From contig CM060898.1 of the NCBI GenBank assembly GCA_030762935.1, positions 95,028,781-95,092,780 of the forward strand: a stretch of DNA of 64,000 nucleotides, written 5' to 3'. Under the pieces are notes generated by a model. The model made no database searches. It was not told where the DNA came from and was given only the letters and a program-made list of their open reading frames with translations. Positions within the stretch are counted from its first letter, which is position 1; each line of letters starts with the position of its first letter. Positions 55,501 through 64,000 of the stretch are shown here, piece after piece. The stretch comes from Hymenopus coronatus (lineage: Eukaryota > Arthropoda > Insecta > Mantodea > Hymenopodidae). The position numbers and the translations under genes are program-made.

Positions 55501-56184
55501 TTAGTACAGTTTTAATTTATTCATCGTGTGAACCATTTTGTTCATCATTAAAGCAATCAATTAAAATTAATTATCCGAAAACCCCAGATATTACAATGGA
55601 AATGTGTATACATGCTAATGATTTTGTGTGTTAACTGCGGCGTAAATTAATAAAAAAATCACACACATACATGTTCATAAATTTAACATTTAGACTTTTC
55701 ACCTTCTGGTAGCCCTAATAAAAGTGCTGTTATTTGACATTCTATAATGTTTCTTATTGCTATGTTTGTTTCCTCGCAGTTTGTTAACCAAATGGAGTAA
55801 CCAATCGAAAATTGGAGAGAAAGGGTGATGTGAAGAATTCGCAGAAAGAAATGTAAAATATAATTATGTGAATTGTTTTAAATTCGCACCCATTACTTAG
55901 ACAGTAAGTGACCCCGAAGAATTACACAAGTTGTGGGGAAAACGCGCACAGCGACTGAACAGCTGTTGCTGTGATCCTGTTATATGAGTTTCAATATTAG
56001 GTTAGGAAAAACCGGCAAAATAATTAACAACACAGAGCTGAATTATCGTATTATTTTAATGCAAGCTTTATTTGTCTATATCAATCCATAATTTTTGCAC
56101 AATTTCTCTAGGGCTTTTGCTTTTAGTGACACTTTTTGGATGTACCAGTTGTCATGAAGATTTTTTTGACATAATGTATATCAT
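55501..56184. other. unassigned
   Basis: AT-rich. No gene, tRNA head or HX motif seen. Confidence 0.35.
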
Positions 56185-56196
56185 CAAGCAGAATTA

Positions 56197-56474
56197 GACT
56201 GTCTCCATGGTCCAGTGATCAGCGAGCTGACTTCTCGCCGGAGTTCCCGAATTCGATTCCCGGCTGGGGTCGGGAATTTTTGTTTGATCACAGAGTCTGG
56301 AACTACGTATGTGAGAGTGACTGTGTGTGTGTATTTGAGGAAAATAAAAAACGTTTTAAACCCAACGTAAAGAACCTACAGACGAGTTGTTTCTAATGAA
56401 AGCCCCCGATATGACCTTAGATGTTAAAGGGGGTTATATAAATGAAATTAAAAAAAAAAAAAAAAAAAAAGAAG
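56197..56474 (+). mobile_element. tRNA-headed SINE, family S2, full head and A tail
   Basis: GTCTCCATGGTCCAGTGATC, AGCGAGCTGACTTCTCGCCG and GGTCGGGAATTTTTG are followed by a body with GTCTGGAACTACGTATGTGA, and AACCCAACGTAAAGAACCTA. It ends in ATGAAATTAAA plus A20. Approximate 12 bp duplication CAAGCAGAATTA (56,185-56,196) and CAAGCACAATTA (56,475-56,486). Confidence 0.85.
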
Positions 56475-56494
56475 CAAGCACAATTAAGTAGGTA

Positions 56495-56600
56495 CATTAG
56501 TACGTGGTACATAGGTAAAGAAAATATTGCACTCCACCCAAAAATTCGACTCCGAGATTTCAGCAGAAATACATGTTTTAGGATCAGCTGCATCAAAAAA
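56495..56600 (-). mobile_element. HX 3'-end fragment
   Basis: TAGTACGTGGTACATAGGTA then GCACTCCACCCAAAAATTCG and TTTCAGCAGAAATACATGTT match the HX tail on the minus strand. It is cut off in an A21 run. Confidence 0.7.
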
Positions 56601-56794
56601 AAAAAAAAAAAAAAAAGTATATATATATACATCTACAGAATAACAAAAGCACAGCAAACTATTATGCTCAAGTTGGAATAAACCTATATATAATGCTCTA
56701 ACCAGGCTAAAAATTTAAAAGTTCTTTAATTTACACCTATTATAATTTTGCATGTGAATTTTAATGAATGTTTCGAGACAATAAAATAGCATGT

Positions 56795-57045
56795 CACCCT
56801 AAGTATATAGGTCGCAGGTTAAAACCCGGCGGAGGACGATGGATTATCCCGGGCCTAAACATTGTTTGCATGACTTCCTTCGGAAGGGAAGTAAAGCCGT
56901 TGGTCCCGTGTCGTAGATTTACGGCATGTAAAAGAACTTCGAGCTAAATAAAGAGGCCCCTGATCAAATTTAAGCAGACTTTCACGCCCAATACGTACAG
57001 AATGGGATGCTGAGAACCTCAGCAGTCAAAGAGCGTCCATGAGTA
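56795..57045 (+). mobile_element. SINE family S1, 5' head partly lost
   Basis: CACCCTAAGTATATAGGTCG, CGGCGGAGGACGATGGATTA, CTTCCTTCGGAAGGGAAGTA, TAGATTTACGGCATGTAAAA and AATGGGATGCTGAGAACC give the S1 order. The first ~30 bp of the tRNA-like head are missing or replaced. Confidence 0.8.
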
Positions 57046-57624
57046 AAACTCAATTCAATTTCAATTTAATCCTAAGTGTTTATCAATCAGTTAACCACAT
57101 TTAACAACGCTAAAACCATACACGGTATTTCAAATTGCCCTTCATTTTCGAAAAGCAACCCAAATGAAATCATGCTAAAATAGCTATTTCTACTGCTTTA
57201 TCGTATGTAGGAGTAATTTCTAGTTTCAATTGTTTTCTTTAAAAACATTCTGTAATATATATATATATATATTAAAAGGGCATATGTATAAGAATACATT
57301 TTTATACAATTTGTATAAAATGAAACGTGTCATTACGACTACATGTCAATTACGTCGACTTCGGCGTCAGTGCGGGATAATTCCAGACGAAGCGCTATGG
57401 TATTGCGATCTCCATGGAGAGGCTCCAAGAAATTCTTATCCTTGGAATTGGACGGAGCCAGCTACAAGTCAGGGCATGTCCAGACATCTAGCGGGCAGAA
57501 TACAAGATTGAGTGTGCATTCACTTTAGTCTTCCAGGAGGGAGGAAAGGGTCAACGTCTAGGATAGGATGATAGAGCCGCCCGAGTCGCGTAAGACTGCT
57601 GCGAGCATATTTCCGCTTGTCTAA

Positions 57625-57692
<68 letters not shown>

Positions 57693-58285
57693 TCCTTATG
57701 CTTTAACTTGGCTAAATTTGTAGCCTCGCTCGCAATTAGAGAAACGTTAATCTTGTTAATCGGCCAGAAATAGCTAATGGTATTGTACATTAACTTTTGT
57801 AATTATTTAAAAGTTATGCTGTCTTGGGCTTTTAACATTGGGGAATTTATTATACTCTGTATTTAAATTGCGAATATGGTGTTCATTCATTAAGTAAACG
57901 TGTTGAATTTGGATTCTGACTTTAACAAAATTCACCTATTTCGTGCCTTTATCTCTGTGTAGATCCATTCTCTAGGCATTACTCTTATTTGTACCTTACA
58001 CAACTTAAATTATAATTAATTCTGAGTTGAAATATTTTAAAAAATACATTTTACGTTCATAGATTAAGGTGCAGTAATTGGAATTAAAATTATTTTTGCT
58101 ACTATATTCTACATTTTGTTTTAACGGAGGAGTAACAGGGGAGTTTCAGCCCCCAAAAGTCCCTCCGGCTACACCATCGCTGTTTGTGTATTAAGTATTA
58201 TTTTTATATTTCGTGTGGTATTACTCAATGCGTATAATATGAATAGTAATGTATTATTCTGTATTGTATTTTAGTATAATAAAAT
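57046..58285. other. unassigned, with ATT/ACT simple repeats
   Basis: Contains (TA)n near 57,257-57,273 and an ATT then ACT trinucleotide tract at about 57,628-57,690. The plus-strand frame 57,230-57,511 includes RRLRRQCGIIPDEALWYCDL and is unrecognised. It lies in a locally GC-richer block at 57,340-57,600. Confidence 0.35.
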
Positions 58286-58385
58286 CGGATGTGTTCCATT
58301 CACATTACTTTCTCTACTTGTTCTGCAAGCAATTATTCTATTATGTACATCATGATAATCAAGATAAACATTAGAGAATTTCATA
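58286..58385 (+). mobile_element. HX 5' fragment
   Basis: TCGGATGTGTTCCATTCACA then TTACTTTCTCTACTTGTTCT and AATCAAGATAAACATTAGAG: the first ~100 bp of a second-subfamily HX, ending in a (TA)n run. Confidence 0.75.
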
Positions 58386-59100
58386 TATATATATATATCT
58401 TTTGGGAGAAGTCTTATCCGCAGGATCTTTAAGAAGCAAGCTATTGTAAGATATGGTCATTTTGAATAAATTATATTTCATTTAGCAAGATGTAATGTTG
58501 CACAAGTTTCAGCAATCGCTATTAGTGGAAATATGTCAATATACAGTGTCCTCTTAAAGCAATGCTGGCATACGCATGGGTTTTATTATAAAATCTCCAG
58601 TAATTAGGCCATTTTTCATCTGAGCGGCCGACGTTGTGGGAGTTTGAGTAGCCCCTTGGTTTTTCTCAACCTTAACCATATGCTATCTCTTGATAGTAAA
58701 ATCCCTGTGTCTCCTTGCACCCTGTCGTATTTATTTAGGGCTGATCATCTCCCCAAATGTGCACCTCCTGCACTTTCAACCCTGAGGCTATCGGTTTCCT
58801 TCACACAGGCGCGACCAGGTTTTACCTCTGAACTGCTATCCTCTAGGATGCGCAGTGTAAGAGTGATTTCTACCCCAAACTGAGTGTACTAAATCTGGTC
58901 GAGTCGCCAGGTACCAGGTATTTTCTCATAGGCGCATCCCTCCCAAAAGAGAGACAGAAATGACATTTTAAAGAGAGTTAATTGTCCTTATCAGCAGGAT
59001 CGTGAAAAGGCAGACTATTACCATTATAAAATACCGTCGCTTTATGCCAAGGCCACAACCGCCTTATATGCATACCGGCCGAGACGGTAGTAGCCTCGGT
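58386..59100. other. unassigned
   Basis: Holds a 79-codon unrecognised frame (58,644-58,883). Two similar pieces, CTTATCCGCAGGATCTTTAA at about 58,426 and CTTATCAGCAGGATCGTGAA at about 58,987, suggest repeated transposon ends. Confidence 0.35.
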
Positions 59101-59179
59101 ATTATGCCACTGCACAGAAGCGGCGCAATTAGTGCCAACGGTACGTTTATCGTCTATATGCTGTCCCAGTCATTGCTTT

Positions 59180-59400
59180 GCCTGGGAAGTGTGGTGGTAG
59201 CCTCACATTCAACAGGTCGCTAGTTCGAATCTCATTTAGGGTGAGTTACAGGTTTTTCGGGGTTTTCCCTTATCCTGAGAAAACGAATGTCGAGTAACAT
59301 TAAGCTCCATGGACCCCGAGAACATTTGAGTACTTTTTCACCAGTTTCATTCATCGTCCGATATGACCAATCAGTTTAAAGGACGTAAAGCTACGGGAAA
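59180..59400 (+). mobile_element. tRNA-headed SINE, family S4
   Basis: CCTGGGAAGTGTGGTGGTAG, CAACAGGTCGCTAGTTCGAA, GGGGTTTTCCCTTATCCTGA, TTCATCGTCCGATATGACCA and AAAGGACGTAAAGCTACGGG. The order matches the copies at 17,087 (-) and 47,251 (+). Confidence 0.8.
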
Positions 59401-59601
59401 AATACGTGTATTGTGTATGATTCCCTTAAGGACTGACTTCGGAATGTCACTGCGCAAAAGCGGTGCAGAATGTGCCAAGGGTATGTTTATCAGTTGTGAG
59501 CTGTCTCTGTCGCTATTTTCTCATCGTGTTTTGAAGTGATTCGATAATGTCTGGTTGTGTGTGATTTCCTTAGGAATGTTGTTCTTTTATTAATCCTAGG
59601 A

Positions 59602-60060
59602 AATGCCTGCCAACAAATTCACGTTTGAAGAGCGTATTTTTATGTACAATACATTCGTGAAATTGAATCATATAAACAGACATATGGGCAATTTCAGCAG
59701 CAATTTCCTCGTTGCCCAGCTGCAGGTAGAGACACTGAACGAAGATTAGTCAAAAAATGTAGAACTACGGGATCTCTAAACGCTAAACCAAAGAAGCAAA
59801 AATAACATATTCTAAGGAAAAAATCTAGAAGAAATTGGCGCTGCATTCGAGCGTACATCTAAGAAGTCCCTCAGCCGTGTTGCACAGCAAGTGGGTGTAT
59901 CACAAACTTCTGTTCATACAGCTACTAAGCTTTAAAAACTAAAAACCCTACTGTGTGACTATAGCCCAGAAATTGTAAACATTACGCAAGAACTTTTGCT
60001 AGCATCCGACGATTCACGCAGATGGACACCATTTTCAGCAACATTTACAGAAAATTAGTA
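59602..60060 (+). pseudogene. transposase N-terminal relic (IS630/Tc1-mariner-type HTH)
   Basis: The frame MPANKFTFEERIFMYNTFVK starts at 59,604 and is followed after shifts by GQFQQQFPRCPAAGRDTERR, TTGSLNAKPKKQ, and KSLSRVAQQVGVSQTSVHTA (about 59,857-59,915). This is an N-terminal winged or helix-turn-helix region of a transposase of the kind that precedes a DDE core. About 140 residues are visible with several frame changes. No DDE core follows. Confidence 0.65.
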
Positions 60061-60548
60061 GTCGTTACATGAGGACTGAGGAAAGCATGGAAAATATTTC
60101 AGTCTGGGAGATTAGTATTAGTCAGATGGAGGGGAACTCCCAGCCATTGGGGCTCAGCAGCACACACCCTTTGCGACTTACGTGGCCCCTGGAGAGAGGG
60201 ATGAGGAGAGAGACCAAAAGGACTATTAAATCTAGTGACTAAGGGCGTAAAAATGGGCGGTTGTAAATGCGGGCGTTAAACACTACCAAAATGGGCGGGG
60301 TATCTAACGTATCAGATATGCAGAACGCATCCGACGTCAACTGGCGTGCTTCCACAAACCTGCACCTTATCGCACCGTGAAGAAGCACCACCAAAGGATC
60401 CCGTAGGCAGGACCTGCCTGAGAAGTATCCACATAGACGCTAGAAAGAAACCTCTATAGAGCGTATATCAACCGCCCAGCCACGATTCGTCGAACATCCT
60501 AGCAGATGACAAGGAAGTGATGGATAGTAAAGTCGTTGATTTGATATG
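60061..60548. other. unassigned, GC-richer
   Basis: Contains GGGCGTTAAACACTACC near 60,270, reminiscent of the S3 SINE tail. The rest is unrecognised. Confidence 0.3.
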
Positions 60549-60639
60549 GTTATAATGTATTTTAATTCTTATTTTCTTTGGCTTATTGTATTTCTCCTAC
60601 TTTCATGTTGTTTATGTAAATATTCTTTCGTTTTTCTTT

Positions 60640-61140
60640 TAAGAGTTTTCTATGAATGGCTGCATTATTGTCTGCCATTGGCTAAGCCATCAGATTCAAA
60701 CATTTTATTTGAGGCTGATTCTTCCTCTTCACTACATAGTCTACATGTGGGTTCATCTTTAAGGCTTCCCACTGTCTGCTGATGTTTTTTTAAAATGTCA
60801 CTGTCTAGTTAAATACTATTAACTAGACAGTGCCATTCTGATTTCATTTCTGATTGATTGCAGTATGCCTGCAGTTAAAGACAGAGGACACCCCTCTCCA
60901 TTATAGCTTTACTGTATTTGTCCAACCAGTTTGGTGCATCATCTTTGGTGTCTTTGAATTATCCTGCGATTGATGATCCATTTGGACGTGCTTATGGATA
61001 TACCAAATACTGTTCAAGTTTGTAAATTATTGTGGAGATCATTTTCTAGCTAAAGCATCTGCTTTCTCATCGCCCAATATCCCCTTATGCACTGGTACCC
61101 ATCCAAGTGTAAACCACATTGTGTTTTTCCAGTTGCATGA
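60640..61140 (-). pseudogene. non-LTR retrotransposon relic: RNase H end and C-terminal finger
   Basis: The minus strand encodes GWVPVHKGILGDEKADALA at about 61,049-61,104, the last conserved block of the RNase H domain (W-P-H-GI-GNE-AD-LA), with the usual H retained. About 330 bp further on, HQQTVGSLKDEPTCRLCSEE and EES (about 60,725-60,790) match the C-terminal zinc-knuckle region (DPTCRLC-EEEET) of jockey- or I-like elements. Stops intervene. The reverse transcriptase is absent. Confidence 0.75.
60799..60832. repeat. perfect 14 bp inverted repeat with 6 bp spacer
   Basis: CACTGTCTAGTTAA (60,799-60,812), ATACTA, TTAACTAGACAGTG (60,819-60,832). It lies inside the non-LTR relic, between the RNase H block and the finger. 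Confidence 0.95.
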
Positions 61141-62865
61141 GACTCCGTAGATAATTCCAGACTAAAGTAGAATCGTGGTAGAAGATGAACCTTTCCAGCA
61201 TTCAACTACCGATCTGGAGAAACCACTAAAACCTCATTGGTCAGAAGAGACATCGCCGGAGATCGAATTTAAGGTTCTCCGGATGCGGCGCCACTTCGCT
61301 CGGTCAGTCAGGAAGGATGGTCCTGGGGGAATTTGAAGTATAGACTTCCCATTTAGGTGAGAGGGAGAACGGAATAACGCAAACGAAAATACGGGATAAT
61401 CAATACCAAACTTGAATTCAAGTTCCACATCCTTTTTTTTTTCTTTTTTTCCTTCTTTCTTTCTTCCGTCCTTCCTTCTTTCTCTCCCTCACTCCTTTCT
61501 TTCTTTTCTTCCCTCTTTATCTCATTCACAAACACACTTGCCAAGACTTTTCTTTTGATTGTTTGATCCAGATACCTCAAAATAGGTTATTTTAATTAAA
61601 GTCTCGACATCAATTTATGGACCGAATATACTACTTCCTCTAGCTTAAGTAAGATGCGAGAAAAACAGGTATGAACCATTTGAAATCAATAATTTTCGCA
61701 ATGGCAATATGTGACAACTTTGAAGACAAACATTCATGACTGTTATAATAATAATTATTAATGATGACTTTAGTGGTTCAACTTACATAAATGCCATTTT
61801 GAAACTCTAGGATTTAAAAATGTTATTGTCCAAACGATTTGGCGGACAAAAGTCTGATAATGAAGATCATTGTATAAGTGGTTTTAATAGACATTATAAA
61901 ATATTTATTAATAAAAACATACGATTATGAATATGATAACCTGATGACTCACAAGCCTCAAGGCATTCTGTCCTCGACGGTCAAAGTCACTAAAACAGAC
62001 AGCGTCATCGTTGTCCTCAGCATCACTTCCTCCTCTTCGTTATTATTTTGTTTTTGTTGTTATCGTTTGCTACAGGGTGGGGGACAAACACCTGACGGCT
62101 TTTAAAGCCATCTGAACACTGTGAGCTTCGTCAAAGAAAAAATTAGCTTTAAAGAGTCCTTTAAAGTACCTTTGTGATGAGTCATTTTATTCTGTAGAAG
62201 ACACACCAATAACCAGTGTGATTCTTTGCTTGTAATGCCAGCATTAAGTGAAATGATACAGCCTATAAAAGCTAAATCACGGGGTTTTATGTTAATTTTA
62301 CTACGTTTTGAGTGAACTAGAAATATAATAAAATTGCATGTATCCTAGCATTACAACTCACAGTATTACTCGTATAAACTCATGCATGTACTTTAAAATG
62401 AAGTCGATAGCAATGAAGAAATGCCGTGTTCTGAGAACGTGTATCTTAATATCAAATTTTGACGCTCTTTGCATAAAAGAAAGGATGTAAACATTACGTG
62501 CCTTTAATATGTAATCACCGACATGACATTAAATTATGATATTAATTAAATATAAGTAAAAATATGAACACTAAAATTCAAGTAAAGTTCTTTTATGTCT
62601 AATAGATAAGTGTTACATTAAACGGACTAGAAAATTAATATTTATTGCATTATTTTACCACTGTACATACCTTTTATGTGTAGTTTATAGAGAAATAACT
62701 ACCGATTTAGAAATGACATAGATATTTTTATGTACATATACATTTTGAGAATGTAGATCTCAACATTAAATTAGGGCACCTTTGTATATAAGAATGTAAG
62801 TAATGTGTAGTGGCATAGACCAAGTGACACAATTTTTAATGTCTCCATTACTGGTGTTAATTAAA
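61141..62865. other. mostly unassigned, with pyrimidine tract and HX scraps
   Basis: A CT-rich tract of about 110 bp at 61,430-61,545 lies next to decayed HX-like pieces (AATACCAAACTTGAATTCAA at about 61,403 and AAGTCTCGACATCAATTTAT at about 61,600). The 62,000-62,860 part is AT-rich with no recognised feature. Confidence 0.4.
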
Positions 62866-63163
62866 TGTCCGCAGCATTTTTCGTGGAGTTTACAATTTTT
62901 TTAAATATTCTTGTTATTGGTTCAGTTTTAAATTAGTTAAACTTTTCACATACGGGCATTCTTAGCCCCTGGGAATGCAAAAAAAAAAAAGTATTTCAAC
63001 CACATGGTAAACAGATTTTAAAAAAAATTACTATAATTTTAGCGTATTGTATTCGCTTATTTTCCTTCTACTTACAAAAAAGAGACTAAGAAAGACCATT
63101 TCTATTAATGTTTATCTCGACTAGCATGAAGTAGATAGAAAATTAGGCTTTATAACAATTTTT
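62866..63163 (-). mobile_element. HX partial copy (5' part)
   Basis: TTTTTCGTGGAGTTTACAAT, TTGTTATTGGTTCAGTTTTA, TTCCTTCTACTTACAAAAAA, TTTATCTCGACTAGCATGAA: second-subfamily HX on the minus strand, lacking both ends. Confidence 0.7.
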
Positions 63164-63530
63164 TTTTCGTGGAGTTGACCATGTTCCTTGCTATTAGTTT
63201 TGCGAAGTCCCCTGCTATAGGTTTTGAGAAATCCCCTGCTATTGGTTTCAGTTTTAAAATACTTTAATTTTCTCATGCGGGAATTTGTCAACTCCTGGCT
63301 AAGCAAAGAAACGAATTTAAATCGCATAATAACCAAATATTTAAACATTTGACTATCGCTTCTGCAAAGTGTACTCCCTTATTTTCATTTTACTTACAAG
63401 GAAGCATGTAATAAGACCATTTATGCCAAGTTTATCCCTATTAGAATGAAACAGATAGAAGAATATGCGTTTAACAACCATTTCTTACAGAGATGCAGAG
63501 AAAATCATGCGAATTGAACACGTCACATTT
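63164..63530 (-). mobile_element. HX partial copy (5' part), in tandem with the previous
   Basis: It restarts at TTTTTTTCGTGGAGTTGACC and runs to AGAAAATCATGCGAATTGAA then CACGTCACATTTTTT, the HX 5' end. The TGCTATTGGTTT.GA unit near 63,190-63,250 is locally duplicated. Confidence 0.7.
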
Positions 63531-63907
63531 TTTTTCCACACGTTTTCTGCAGAGTAACAAATTGTTATCTACTCCATGGTAGTCTTAAAATTATATATAC
63601 ATATATATATAATGTATTCGTATTTATTATAATGTATTCGTATTTAACTACATAGACTTTGTAAACCTTTTTAGTCTGATAAGAATTTATGAACTGCGAT
63701 TATATCGTGTTTTATGGTCCATGCACATCTGAAAGAATAGGACTCTGAACGAATTATCAAACTTGATTGATTATTACTTTCTTTCTACCATGTAAATAAT
63801 AGATAGAAAAACATTTAAATATATTTATATATTTTTCTATGGAATTAACAGTTTGTTATTCCCTTTGCTTATTTCGTTATGTTTAAAATCCAAATTTAAT
63901 TATAATG

Positions 63908-63954
<47 letters not shown>

Positions 63955-64000
63955 AGAATTCACCTCATCCAACCATTCATACATGGTTCAATTAAAATAC
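63531..64000. other. AT-rich window end with (TA)n
   Basis: Contains (TA)n at about 63,911-63,951 and a local direct repeat AATGTATTCGTATTTA at about 63,612 and 63,631. No gene recognised. Confidence 0.4.

Noticed and set aside
57230..57511. 93-codon frame as a host exon
   Set aside because: No start context, domain or splice evidence convincing enough. Part of it overlaps a second frame of similar quality, so chance is likely.
2832..63530. CRISPR-like or satellite array interpretation of the repeated units
   Set aside because: Copies are dispersed, on both strands, with unrelated spacers of irregular length, and show nested insertion. This is a mobile family, not an array.

Overview
This window looks like repeat-dominated intergenic DNA from a large, AT-rich animal genome, most likely an arthropod and probably an insect. 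The evidence is the content: many short interspersed elements with tRNA-like heads, mariner, Tc1-like and hAT relics, an insect-type Ty3/gypsy element, a Helitron, non-LTR retrotransposon relics, and abundant (CA)n, (TA)n and (TTA)n tracts. Species cannot be fixed from sequence alone. I found no host gene I can defend and no functional tRNA or rRNA gene. Essentially every long open frame lies in a repeat or is a broken transposase or polymerase. The best unexplained coding-like stretch is a 116-codon frame on the minus strand at 23,243-23,593.

The dominant component is one interspersed family of about 0.85-0.95 kb, here called HX. About 28 complete or partial copies on both strands make up roughly 19 kb, or about 30% of the window. 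Each full copy begins TCTGATGTGTTCCATTCACA, has a 5' subterminal ACTTTCTCTAC, carries an internal 9+2+9 bp inverted repeat and then a (CA)n tract, and ends in a palindromic hairpin followed by GTAGAGAAAGT, the inverse of the 5' subterminal motif. This resembles the non-autonomous Helentron-associated elements (HINE/DINE-1 type), but the assignment is an inference. Mobility is shown directly: one HX copy (31,590-32,440) sits inside another, and a paralogous copy near 52,290 preserves the uninterrupted site. At least two subfamilies exist.

Layout. 1-2,430: Ty3/gypsy integrase relic, the end of a hAT-like non-autonomous element, and a hAT transposase scrap. 2,430-9,070: SINE S3, two HX copies, a gene-free 2.8 kb stretch, SINE S1 and a second hAT-like non-autonomous element. 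9,070-15,260: a diverged tandem duplication, (TTA)n, a Helitron 3' half with its CTAG terminus, HX pieces, a gypsy pol-LTR copy with a SINE inserted, an R2-type endonuclease relic, and HX. 15,260-31,340: a 533 bp tRNA-headed element with a perfect 14 bp target duplication, then alternating HX copies and SINEs. 31,340-39,890: nested HX, a tRNA-Lys-headed SINE, a mariner 3' fragment and a rearranged HX. 39,890-48,320: mariner, Tc1-like and ZBED5-like hAT relics. 48,320-57,040: stacked HX and SINE insertions, including a three-level nest at 53,625-55,490. 57,040-64,000: a transposase 5' region, a non-LTR RNase H relic, and old HX fragments.

Nothing here works together as a pathway. The organisation is a record of successive insertions, and several can be ordered because younger elements interrupt older ones with clear target-site duplications. 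All coordinates of diverged elements are estimates by eye.
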